Shown here in pieces: positions 24,771 through 36,100 of a stretch of DNA of 64,000 nt. How positions within the stretch are numbered: the stretch's first letter is position 1; each line of letters begins with the position of its first letter. Source of the stretch: Hyalella azteca. Its lineage: Eukaryota > Arthropoda > Malacostraca > Amphipoda > Hyalellidae. The stretch is taken from the NCBI RefSeq assembly GCF_000764305.2, contig NW_025943953.1:1-64000 (forward strand). The letters run 5' to 3'. Below the pieces are notes generated by a model. It was not told the DNA's origin. It did not search any database and saw nothing but the letters and a program-made list of their open reading frames with translations. A program made the translations under genes and the position numbers.

Positions 24771-25750
24771 TCCCCTTAGTTTACCAACCTTAAGTATATG
24801 TTTAAGAATCTGTTGCGTTTCTGTCACCTCCCTTGGCTTGGTTTGGTTACTCTTGAGCGGCTGTGGACCCAATTGGCTGGACTAACTCAGGGACCATAAT
24901 TTGGGATCTTCCAAGCTTCACTTGGATCTCTGGAGTGAGTCCTGATTCCTTTACAAATGCCTTCTTAATAACCATCTACCAATGGAAATTAGGAGAGCAT
25001 GACCTGGAAAAGGAGTGAATGCCCTAGCAGACTGCACTACAGCCCTCCAGCAACAAAATCACTGTCATATCATCCACATTTCATACTCCTGTCTATTCTC
25101 TTTGAATTGCACTGCTCACTTTTCCTGCAACAACCCCCCCCCCTCCCAGTCTTCAAGTGTGGAGCAATCTGTTTGTGGTGGTGGAGCTGCATGACTCCAG
25201 ATCCCTCAATTCCAGCATGTCTGCATGCTTCGAACTTTGTAAAATCAAAATTCAAGACTCAAAATTCCATATTCATTGGAATTAATTTATATTGAAGCCT
25301 TGAGATTTTTATAAGAATGAATACACAAATCTTAGTAGTGAGGAAGACCTTCTAGTCTGCTACAGAATTCTCATACTCATTTATTATTATACATTACTGA
25401 AGCCATGGGGCTCTAATGCTAGTGTCAAAAATGACTTTTTTTACTCTTCTTCTAGTTCATTTTTGAGTCCTTTATGTAGAACACTCAGACCAGTTATATC
25501 ATGGATACCAACATTTTCATACATAGGCCTAAGATATTAATTTAAAGCTTGAACAGGAGATTAAAAATTACCCAATTTTAAAAAACCTGTGGTTTGATAC
25601 TGTGCTCTAATGAAACTTTTATTTCTCCAATATTCAAAATCTTCCAGCCATGATGTGCAATTTTGTTAGCAATCACCATTCACCAGATAAGAATTAATCT
25701 TGTAAGAATCTCTCTCAAAGTTAAACCAACAGTTTTCAGAAAAATTAGGT
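24771..25750. other. Intergenic
   Basis: No gene is seen. It includes a short C-tract (25,132-25,144). A 98-codon plus-strand open frame at 24,999-25,295 shows no domain. Confidence 0.3.
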
Positions 25751-26266
25751 AGGGTAAACGCGGTATATTCCAACACATTAAGGACACATCGAGAAATGAA
25801 AAACTATAAAAAAATAACCGTATGCATTCCTCAAGTTCTGTTTCCTTTACGTGACTCTCAAAACACCGCACTATGTGCCAGCAACAATGAAACGTTACAA
25901 AGTGTTGCTATATTTATTTAAAAGCCTTTAGAATGCAAACCTACCAAATCCCTATATTTTGACGCTGTGTGTGACTAAATTCTGCATGTTGTGAGACAAA
26001 TTCTGGCCGCACTTCAAACTCTACTAATACGTAATTCCGACATCCTTGTGTTCGAATCCCGATTGCTGTGTGAGCTGTATTAGAATATGACACAGCTTTG
26101 AATTAGAACACTATTGAATATTGAACACTACTTAATTAGGCTTATAATTAACAGCTATTAAGCTTTTAATTAAGAAAATTTTAATTTTTGCACACAGCTT
26201 GGAACGAGCTGTGTGTGTCCAATTCAAGTTGTGTCGGAATTAGTTTTTATGTGTCTAAATCCACCC
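25751..26266 (+). mobile_element. TIR element, GGGTAAACGCGG family, one end
   Basis: Starts AGGGTAAACGCGGTATATTC, the terminal repeat shared with 36,418, 38,017 and 62,481. It continues through the family landmarks AAAGCCTTTAGAATGCAAAC and CACAGCTTGGAACGAGCTGT. The opposite terminal repeat is not found, so the copy is truncated. No transposase is seen. Confidence 0.7.
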
Positions 26267-27419
26267 TGAGCTAGGCAGTCACCAGGCCGATTGCTGAAGC
26301 CAGAATGCTCGACAGTCAAGTTGAGTCAACACCTTATCAAGTATTAACTACCACTCACTTGCAATGAACAAATTTTGAAAGATGTTCATCAAATATTCTA
26401 AAAGTTGTTACCATTTTTAGAATAGAAATCGCAAGGCTAGTTCAATTAATGTTATGTAAAACAAACTAATTTGAACATCGTACTTCCGTCCTACGCGCAA
26501 ATAGGCGAGCAATGTAGGTACAGAAACATGGATGCTGCAGACGAACGAAAAGCAGAAAAATATATACATATTCGTGATCATAAATAAAAGGCAGAAACTG
26601 AAGGAATACGCAAAGGCATTATAGTACATAACTCGTCATGCACAGAGAAACGTTCAAAACTTGAGTGTGTTGACGAAACTTCTCAACCAGCGCGACCCAA
26701 ATCATCCGCCATATTGAATTTCCGGTACAATTAAGTAAATATTTTTATTGCTTACTGGAACGTTGCAAAAGGCTTAATTACAATATAAGATGTTTACATA
26801 CCTTCTACAAACTGTATTAAGCTCACATGAGTGATGTGACAATTTTGACAAGCGTAGCGTAGTATTGCCTAGCTCACACAGCAGCGATGGATCGCATCAC
26901 GCACACCTCACGAGATGATTGGTCAAACTTCCTGCTGTTCATATGACGGGACTAGCAACAGGAACTAAACATTGTAAATGATTATCGATGCGTACTTGCG
27001 CTGCTCGGATAGAAGTTGAAAACCATTGTTTTTTACGCATGAATCATGCAAATGACAATTTATAAGATTAATTATGCGCGAGAAATTCATGTGGGGGTTA
27101 TGCTTATAATAAGAAATATGTCTACATGGTTAAGCATGTCAACTGAAAAATGAAGTATAGCTGCCTTTCTTTTATGGAAAACTTTTCAAGATTTCTTAAG
27201 GATGATCAAAGAAATTGAAATATAATGCAATATTATGATTGGAAATTAACTATTTACATTGAAATGAGAACAATTAGTACAAATGATAGTCCAAGCTGTG
27301 TAGGTCTGGACGTTTTTCTATAGCAGATTTTCCACACATAAGCATAGCATAGTGAAGTCGACGCTAAAGAATAGGCTGATGCTGCCCATGGATGTGGCCT
27401 GTCGCCGATTCTTGTACTT
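26267..27419. other. Intergenic, possible promoter region near 26,710
   Basis: No coding exon is recognised. On the minus strand around 26,700-26,720 the sequence ATGGCGGATGATTTGGGTC has the look of a 5' UTR or YY1-type site and could belong to the FBXW7 start. That is a guess from composition only. Confidence 0.25.
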
Positions 27420-27940
27420 TTCGTGACTTGTCCATAGGAGATCTAAACACAGGACCTTCAACCGGATCTTTTCCAAACTGTTGATAGGTTGAAATATTTA
27501 CTTGAGTTCCACCGGGTTCGATCTGGTGCTAGGCATTTCAACTCTGAACATACATTTCTCTATAGCTTTATCTAGTCTGCTCTTGAACGCGTTTATGCTC
27601 GGAAAGTCTACGATGTAATCGGTGTGGCAGTTCCACATGTCGGTGATTCGAAGCGAGAAAAAATGTTGTCGCGTGGAGGAGTTGCAAAGCAGCTTTTTTG
27701 TTTAAAGCCGAGGCCCATGGTGTTGGTTCTTGCTTCAAATTATAGTAATCCTTCTGGGACCTTTTAGCAGCCATGCGTATACTTGTATACCTCAATGAGG
27801 TCCCCACGCATACGTCGATAGCAGAGGCTTGGAAGATTCATAATATTTAAGCTTTCTTCATAGGACCTGCCTTTCAAGCCTGAAATTATCCTTGTTGCAC
27901 GTCTTAGCAAACTCTCCACTAATTTTTTTTTGCCATAAGT
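27420..27940 (-). mobile_element. LINE ORF2 C-terminus (CR1/jockey-like) remnant
   Basis: Minus-strand translation gives LLRRATRII, then GRSYEESLNIMNLPSLCYRR, MRGDLIEVYKYTHG, then FFSLRITDMWNCHTDYIVDF and INAFKSRLD. This is the conserved region after the reverse transcriptase of CR1/jockey-type non-LTR elements. Frameshifts and stops break it. It shares orientation with the endonuclease piece at 28,250-29,200, and the intervening RT is missing. Confidence 0.8.
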
Positions 27941-28249
27941 TTGTCAAATCAAAACCGATCAAGACCAAATTAAAAATGAAGATATTCACTAGCATTACGC
28001 TCATGATAGCATCGACTGAATTTTTTCTTTTGTCTTTTTAGACTCTAATCAATTAGCGCTCTAAACGCCAAGTTTTAGCAGGTGTTTCACGTATAAATTT
28101 TTCAATTCTAACCCGATCCTGACCTAATCAACAACGTAGATAATTATTTACAATAGACCCCAGCGAGCGTTGTCAGAATTTTTTTGATCGCTTCGTTTTC
28201 CTGTAGTGTTCACAGATTACGACAAATGAAACCTTAACATCGCCATGCT

Positions 28250-29200
28250 ATATGCATGTGCGCACCGGGCGCACGCATGGTACCGTCCACTGGAACAGTC
28301 AATGGTCGGAAATTGCAAGCAACGACGCAGTCCACTCGTGTCGTGCGTCTGCAAAGTCATGTGACAAACCATGCCGATGGTGGACAGAAGGTCGTTCAGC
28401 TGATAGGTCGTCAACCCGATCCAGTCGAACGTTTAAATCGCCGGTGATAGGAAGGACGTGATCAGGTAAAGTCCCAAGTCTAGTGAAGACCTCACTCAAT
28501 TCGACGAAAAAATAGCGCGCCATAACAAACGACCTAGGATAATAGAGGGTGACTGCAACGCCCGTAAACGAGGCGCAGATGACCCTAGCACATAGCAGCT
28601 CAAAGGTGGTGGGTCGGGCCCCGATGTCGCGACGATGGCGACGGTATCGTCCCCCGATGTGCGACGTTGTTGGCGACGGTATCCACTCCAATGTTCAATT
28701 CGTCGCTATGGTGTCGGATTGCATGCGGGGCCGTGCGCACTCGACTAACTGGAGTCCATCAGCGCGATGCAAATTGAGTCAGCATAGTGTCAAGTCTCGG
28801 TCAGGAAAACGAAACCTAATAAGCGCGAGCGACAGATGTGAAGAAACTCATCAACCTTGTTATTCAGTGAACGGATGTTGAGGCAGCCAAACGGTAACCG
28901 GCAACACGGTGCGCACAGCGGCGATCAACACGAACGCTAAGCAGTTTTCGAGTTTCCGCAGTAGCAACGGTTTTAGCCAGCGATGAAGAACACACCGTTG
29001 TCGAGCATTGCTCGCTAGGTGGTAGCAGGACGCCTATTTCGACTTGCACGGCACGATAAGACATGCGAGTCGTGGAGGACGGCAAGATGAGCAAATCTAC
29101 TCTCTCACAGACGGATGGATCAAGGGCTGCAGCAGGTGACCGCAGGCCGAGCAGTCGCTTTGCCGAGTAAGCCAACGGCGCCATGAATAGGAGCCAGATT
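28250..29200 (-). mobile_element. LINE endonuclease-domain remnant
   Basis: Minus-strand segments read FLHICRSRLLGFVFLTET near 28,810, ADSICI, then TTFELLCARVICASFTGVAV and GDLNVRLDRVDD near 28,430. This order matches the apurinic-type endonuclease of non-LTR retrotransposons (TET, ARP and GDLN boxes). Stops and frame changes interrupt it. The block is clearly more GC-rich than its surroundings. With 27,420-27,940 it probably forms one internally deleted element. Confidence 0.75.
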
Positions 29201-29261
29201 CATCTTGAGTCATAAAAGCAACGCATGTCTACAGTCAGCTCAAAGCTGAGCATAGCCAACA

Positions 29262-29720
29262 CCAACACTCACAATATAGTCCGCCCAGTCAAAAACACAC
29301 TTACGGAGACGTAGTTTGCGTTAAACAAGCTACGTGAGTTGCAAGAAATAACCGGGATGGACAGAGCCTGGCAACACGCCCACTCCAGTCACATTCAGAT
29401 TCAAACCAAGATGGCCGAATAAACCAACATGACCGATCGGTGTCGGAACAGTAACGGTCGCCCACTGTAAGATTTAAGCCACAGTCAGCAAGATGCCGAA
29501 TATGGCGAACGCCAAAATGAAAACCACAATATAGCATCCCGGCGAAAACACGGTAACGTCGACGTAGCTTGCGTCAAGCAAGCTACACGAGCAGCAAGAA
29601 AAAAAAAAACGAGACTAAAACAGCCTGACATACGCCCGCTCCAGCCATTTTCAGATTCAAACCAGTATGGCCGATAGGCTTCGAAACAGAAACGGTCGCC
29701 ATAGTTAGATTTTAATGGGA
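29262..29720 (-). repeat. Tandem ~245-bp repeats at the LINE 5' side
   Basis: Two head-to-tail units (about 29,262-29,510 and 29,515-29,720) share CACAATATAG, GACGTAG.TTGCGT, AAGCAAGCTAC and CAGATTCAAACCA.ATGGCCGA. They lie immediately 5' of the LINE coding remnant in its own orientation. Tandem 5' UTR promoter monomers are known in some LINEs, so this is a plausible reading. Confidence 0.6.
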
Positions 29721-30112
29721 CGGCATTCAACGTCGGTAGATCCTCAAAGCATAGTCCTATTTGTCGAAAGAACTGGCTTATAAAGATTCGCGACGTAGTT
29801 TTCAAACACGAGGGTATCGAAATTTTTACACAGGTGTAAGTTGCACAGGGAGCACTGCATCACAAGTCCGCCTGCATTTGAATGGAAAACTTCTAAATCT
29901 TGTGAGATCAAAAAATCAGAAGGGTTGTGCCAACTCGATGAGTCAACCCGTTAGACTTGTTAACACGATAGAATCTTGAACACCACAAGAGAATAAAAAA
30001 CGGAGACATTATTAAATAAAAGTAGCATGTTGATCGCATTTGTTTGTTCCACTTAAAAAGGTCACGAGCAAGCAGGTGTCAAAATCGAAGTCAACACACA
30101 TGAAGAGAATTA

Positions 30113-30118
30113 TTTATT
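30113..30118 (-). terminator. BRX1 poly(A) signal
   Basis: AATAAA on the minus strand, 14 nt past the BRX1 TAA stop. It implies a very short 3' UTR. Confidence 0.55.
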
Positions 30119-30131
30119 GAAGGATCCCGCA

Positions 30132-33100
30132 TTAGTCATAAATTGTTTCTAGAAGTTTCGATCGTTTATAAGGATTATCATCTTGTCGAGCAGCTTTTGC
30201 GCCGCGCTGTTTGTTCGTTGTTACAGCTTTATCCGCCTTCAACATCTTATTGAAGGATCGTACCTGAAAAAATAGACATATATAAAACAAATTAACCAAG
30301 CACAGCGTGATTGAATTTCCTCTAAAGTGCGTAATGAATGTTGCCCATGCCTGAAGATTTTGTAATGATGATTCCTATAATCTGAGAATTTTCTAAAGGA
30401 ACTATTTTAAAGATGAAAGCTTTATAAAAAATTAGTCAATTATGCGCTGCGAGGGAGAAAATATGACTGGTCTAACTTTAAGCCGATGAAAAAACATTCA
30501 CGCGGTTCCAGAGTTAAATAATGAAAACGCACAATAGAAGAATTATTTAAAATTGCTTAATCTGTCTAATCAAATCTATTTGGTTCAAGAAAATCAAACT
30601 CAACATGGCTAAAAGTGGTATCTGTAGCCAGCTCAGAGGAACTTTTTAATCAATATGTTGAATTTCCAGTACTATGAAGATAACACAGGGTTGCCAGACG
30701 GTTATTTTTTCCGGACAAATTCCGTGATTAAGTTTTTCTCAATTGCGTTGACCGGCTAAAATTTATGATAGGTGTACTTCCTAATTAAATTTTAAATACT
30801 GGAAAAAGAAAATAAATAGAATTTTTATAGCGTATAACAAATAAACTAGTATATATTGGGTTATATGCCTTTTTGGCCTTTTCTATTCTCGGATTTGGCC
30901 GATTTTAGGCAACCTGAGTTATGCACCACTTCGTCCTGGAGAAATACATTTCGTGGTACGCATATGTACCACTTCGGAGTCAACGTGTTAAGTTATCAAC
31001 TCAAAACCATTTTATTATTTTACGGCACATGAAAGACGGTAAACTCACACTAGACGGCGTCTTGAACTTGGGATTCTCCCATAGCGTCATGCCGCTGAAG
31101 CTGTTGTCCAGGATCTTCACAGGGTTCATGACGAACCGGGGACCTGAGGAATAAATCAATATTAATCGTTAGTGGAAAATATATGAATAAAAGGCAGAAT
31201 GTAATTTTCACAGGGTTTATGATGAAGCTGGGACCTTTAAATAATAAATCGTATATGAATGAACGAATAGGAAAATAATTTGTAAGTGCTTCAGCTATAA
31301 AGCTCTTTTGCGCAGGAAGTCGAAAATAAACGTCACCAGCAAAGGGGTAGGTCTCGGTTCTTGGGAATTTATTTAAATTATTAATCATTTATAAGGGACA
31401 AGAGGTCTAAGTTATGAAATATACGGAAAAAGAAAAGACACGTGAAGAGGAAATCCAACATTAATCAAGAGTGGACCAGGAAGTAACAAAAGGAAGAGTA
31501 AAGCAGCTACAGAATGAAATGACAAATAATTATGCGGTATACCTTCTCAAGTATTAAATAATTCATCACTGCCTTAACTTATTGGTTACATTGTTGCAAG
31601 TAAAATTGGCAGAAGACATCCTTAGAAAATTATTGGCGACAACTGAAGACAGAAAAAAATGTGCAGACAGAGCTAAAAACTCGCCTATTTCAGACAGCTC
31701 TCCGTCCTCTTCTAGAATCTGATAATTTCTGAACCATATTTTATTATCAAGAAGAGTGAATGTAAAGACATGGTCAAAGAAAGGCTGGCTCTTGGGATGG
31801 TGGTGTGGAGTGCCGAAGGTTTGCACGAGCAATTCTTTGATGAGCATCCAGTGAGGCGCATCAAAATCTGGACTGAATTTCAGTAAAGGCCGAGAACCTT
31901 TCAAGCAGTTGCCACTTAGCTTCAATTCGTCCATTGTATGCACTGAAAAAAAAAAAAACATTTATTTTAATTTGCGATTTATGAAAGCTATAGGGTTAGC
32001 CAATAAATTGAAATGTACTTGAATGAAAATTCCTAAATGAAACTCTTTTCAGCAGTTAAATCGCTACTTTTTAACAACTTTCATACAGTGACATTTATTT
32101 GTACTGGTTAAAAAAGTACAGTAATTTTGAACAGCTAAAATGTACCATTCTTCCTTGTTTGTGACAATCAAGAAAATCAGCACTGCTACCAAATTGATAT
32201 AATTTTAAGCAATTTATAATTCCTATTAAATTTGCTGTCCAGCCTTTTGAAATAAAACTACCTCCTGAACAAAAAGTGTCCTATATTTAATTTATAGTTT
32301 ACTCATCAATTACAGTCTTAAAAATACCTAAAATGTTAGGTACTAAACTCATTTTGAAAATTAAACCATTATCTATTCTTTAATAGTACATATTTAGTTC
32401 AATATTTATCTGTTAGGCAACAAATAATAGAATTTTTATTTTCTTTCTAGTATTTACCAGAACACTGCCAGTCTTCCATTTTCCAGTTTGTCATGATTTC
32501 AAGTACACTCAAACGGTACTTACTACAAATGATGTGGAATTTCACTGAAGGTCCTCTTGCAATATCAGACACCCACATGAACAAGTCCATGTGCTTGCGG
32601 CTTTCAAAATAAAGGACTTTGTTGCAGTTGCGAATTTCAGCAACCTGAAATGAAGGTATTTTGAGAAATTATAAGTACCTATACATAGTATCCTTCAACA
32701 GAACCTTATTACAGTCATATTTCATAAAGTATTCAACTCCTTATAATCATATGATAAATAAGAAAATACTTTTTTCAGTGTGATTTGATCATTAAAGGAA
32801 ATGTAATATTAGCATGGAGTCCACATTAAATCCTACATATTATCTTGAGAGAAATAGTTGGTTGATCCTGGAGAATATCTGCTTACTTCATTCAATGCTT
32901 TGAGGTCACTCTTGGTGTCATGTTTTGTTTCAGCCCTGGTGTGAGGCATTAAGCTTTTGAGATCTTCCATGAGGTGGCGCTCCCTTGCACCCATCCCACG
33001 TGAGCACAACACCAATACACGCTGCTGGTTTATCCATTTGCCCTGTAGAAACAAATCATTCACATCATGTTTCAAATTTGTACATCATGCTGCAGAGTTT

Positions 33101-36100
33101 TTGTATTTTCAATGTAAATTGAGATAGAAATAAAAATAAAATTACAACTGGAAAATGATAAAAGATATATAAATAAGTCCTTTATGAGTAGTATGTATGT
33201 ACAGGGTCTGCATTATTTATGGCAATGGAGGTTTGCTATATAAAATAAATTGCTTTCTAGGAGACTTTTCTGTTATAATGAAGCTTAATATCATCTATTA
33301 ATTCATCTATTTTATATTGCAGAAATCTAAGGTGTCTAAATTTACTAGTATTCCTTATGGCAGTAGATAGAAATGCAATTGTAACCCTTCATGAAAAGGT
33401 TGAGTGTAATTCAGTCACTGCAAAAAAGCTCCAAATTTGTCATGAAACTGTGTGGAAGGTGGTAAAAAAATTCAAGTAACTGGTGAACATGCAATCAAAC
33501 CTGGTCAAGGAAGGAAATGAAGTGTCCAAACAAAACAATTGGTCAAAAACATGAGGGAGAAGTTGAGGAGAAACCCTCGTCACTCAGCTGCAAAATTGGC
33601 TGCAGAAGCAGGAGTCAGTCAGACATCAATGCTTAGAGTCCTCCAAGATGACCTCAAAACCTCCCCTTACAAGATGCAAACAAGGCATGAACTAACAGAC
33701 CGTCATGAATGAATGAGGCTTGAAAGATGCCAGCACATTCTGGATCTCATTGAGGATGGCATGCTACCCAACTTGGTGTTCAGTGACGAGAAAAAATTTG
33801 ACACAGAACAAAGCGTTAACCATCAAAATGACAGAGTTAGGAGTTGGGATGGATCAGTGGCAACCAGAACAGCAACACAACGTCAAAATCCCATGTCCGT
33901 GATGGTTTGGGCCGTGGTAACCGCCACTGGGAGGTCCCCACTTGTTTTTGTTCCCTCAGGAGTGAAACTGAACAGTCAGCAATACACTTTGGACATTTTG
34001 GAAGCTGTGTTGTTACCTAGGGCCCAAAAACACTGTAATGGCTGACCATGGAGTTTTCAACAAGACTCTGCCCCATCACATGGCTCAAAAATGACCCAAA
34101 ACTGGATTCATGGTCACATCCCACGATGATCCCAGCATTCATTAGCAAAAATGAATAGCCCTCAAGAAGCCCTGATTTGAATCCTCTCGACTTTTATGTG
34201 TGGGCTATTTTAGAGAGTAGGGTCTGCAAAACATCTCATGATTCTTTGGATAGTTTGAAGTCTAAATTGATACAAGAATGGGACTTGATCCCTCAAGAAA
34301 TGCTGAGTTTCTCCTGTGAAGCTTTCCTGCGTAGATTGGAGACCATCATTAAAAAAAAGGGTGGTCATTTTGAATAAAGATGTCTGAGAATTGTTTAGGG
34401 AATTGTTAGCTACTAGCTCATCCAATAAAAAAACAATGCACCTGTTTGTTTCATTGAGAAATAACAAAAAACATGCATTGCCATAAATATGGCAAACCCT
34501 GTATATTTTATAATATTTATATATTGAAAGTACAGCAATTCCTTGATTAGCACGGTTTTGAATACCGTGGTTTTGATTAACGCAAAAAAAATTTGCAACC
34601 TACCCTTAATCTACGCGGTGCCAGTTTTGATTAGCGCGACTTTTTTTTCACAACGCATCATTTTTCCGCCTCTAGCCAGAGGTGGAGGATTCATTATAAT
34701 TATTTTTATAATGAATCTATTTTTGAGGATTCATTATAATTATTCTCATATATTCTTAAGTTTGATTAGCGCGGTTTTGCTTAACACGGTAAAACTCGGC
34801 GATTTATTAACCGCGTTAATCAAGGGATTGCTGTACATATTTTCCACAGTAATATCAAGAAAACTAATCAACTGCAGGGAATGGCAACTAAGGTCAAGAA
34901 ATAAGTAAAATTTGCACTCATGAAAAGTTAGTAAGTAAAGTGGACTTAATCCCACATGTTGTTGTCATAAGTTATCTGGAACATTGGGCAGAAGTTTACT
35001 AAAATCTTAGGTAAAAGTGATGGTTTTACTGGCAATTTTTTTGGTGTTTTTTCTCTTATTCAACAAGGAAGGAATTAGGTAAGAGCCATACAAAAAGGAG
35101 AGTTTAACTACAAGGCAAAAATGGAAAATTTTTGTCTTGTTCATGGAGTGCTTCCATAGCCTTCAAATTTTCAAAAGTCCAAAGTAGAAAACTGGGCAGA
35201 AGCCACCGCTCTTTCAGACAAATAAAGCCTGTGATGCTGTGAATCTGGCAAATTTTACTGTTAATCTAGCCTTTTTCCAATATCTTCAGAGAAAAGTAAA
35301 AAAGGCCTATTTTTACCTGCTATTCTAAAAAAATAACCTGTGAAATGTTCACTTTAACCTGCAATTTTATGAAAACTCAGCTAAATAGTAATATTCCAAA
35401 TTGGGAATGCTTCTGAGTTCTGCCAGACTTTGGGCATGGACTACTAATGTTGGAAAGTGAAAGATTTATATATCTAGGGTTGTTGAAAAACTAGAAATAT
35501 AGAGCAAATAGGAATTTTTAAAATCTGTAATTAGACCAAATTACTGGCAACTGGCAAGTGCACTTCCTACTCAGTTACTGCAGTATGATGCATGAGGCTA
35601 CGAGCAAATATGCTGCTAGCCTATGCAATGAAAAATAAACACATTTGAAAATTTAATATAAAGTAGGTAATATCATTATGACAATTGAAAAAGTTTTGAA
35701 AATCCTACTGTTAGGTTGGATAAACACACCATATTCCAACACTTTAAGGACATACCAAGAAATGAAATACGAATGGCCATAAAAAGATCACCATATGCGC
35801 AACTCGAGTTCTGATTGCTTTATGTCACTCTCAAAACACCACACTACGCGCCAGCAATGATGAAATGTTACGAACTGTTGCCATATTTATTTAAAAGCCT
35901 TTAGAATTCAAAACTAACAAAATCGCTGAATTCAGACGCTGTGTGTGACTAAATTCGGCATATTATGAGACTAATTCAGACAACGCTTCAAAACCGTAAT
36001 TCATAATTCTGACGCCCTGTGTGAGCTGTATCAGAATACAACACAGCTCGGAATGAGCTGTGTGTGTCTAATTCCGAGCTGTATCAGAATTAGTTTTTAT

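Noticed and set aside
34543..34908. 121-codon plus-strand open frame
   Set aside because: It lies mostly inside the Tigger-like MITE and carries no transposase motif.
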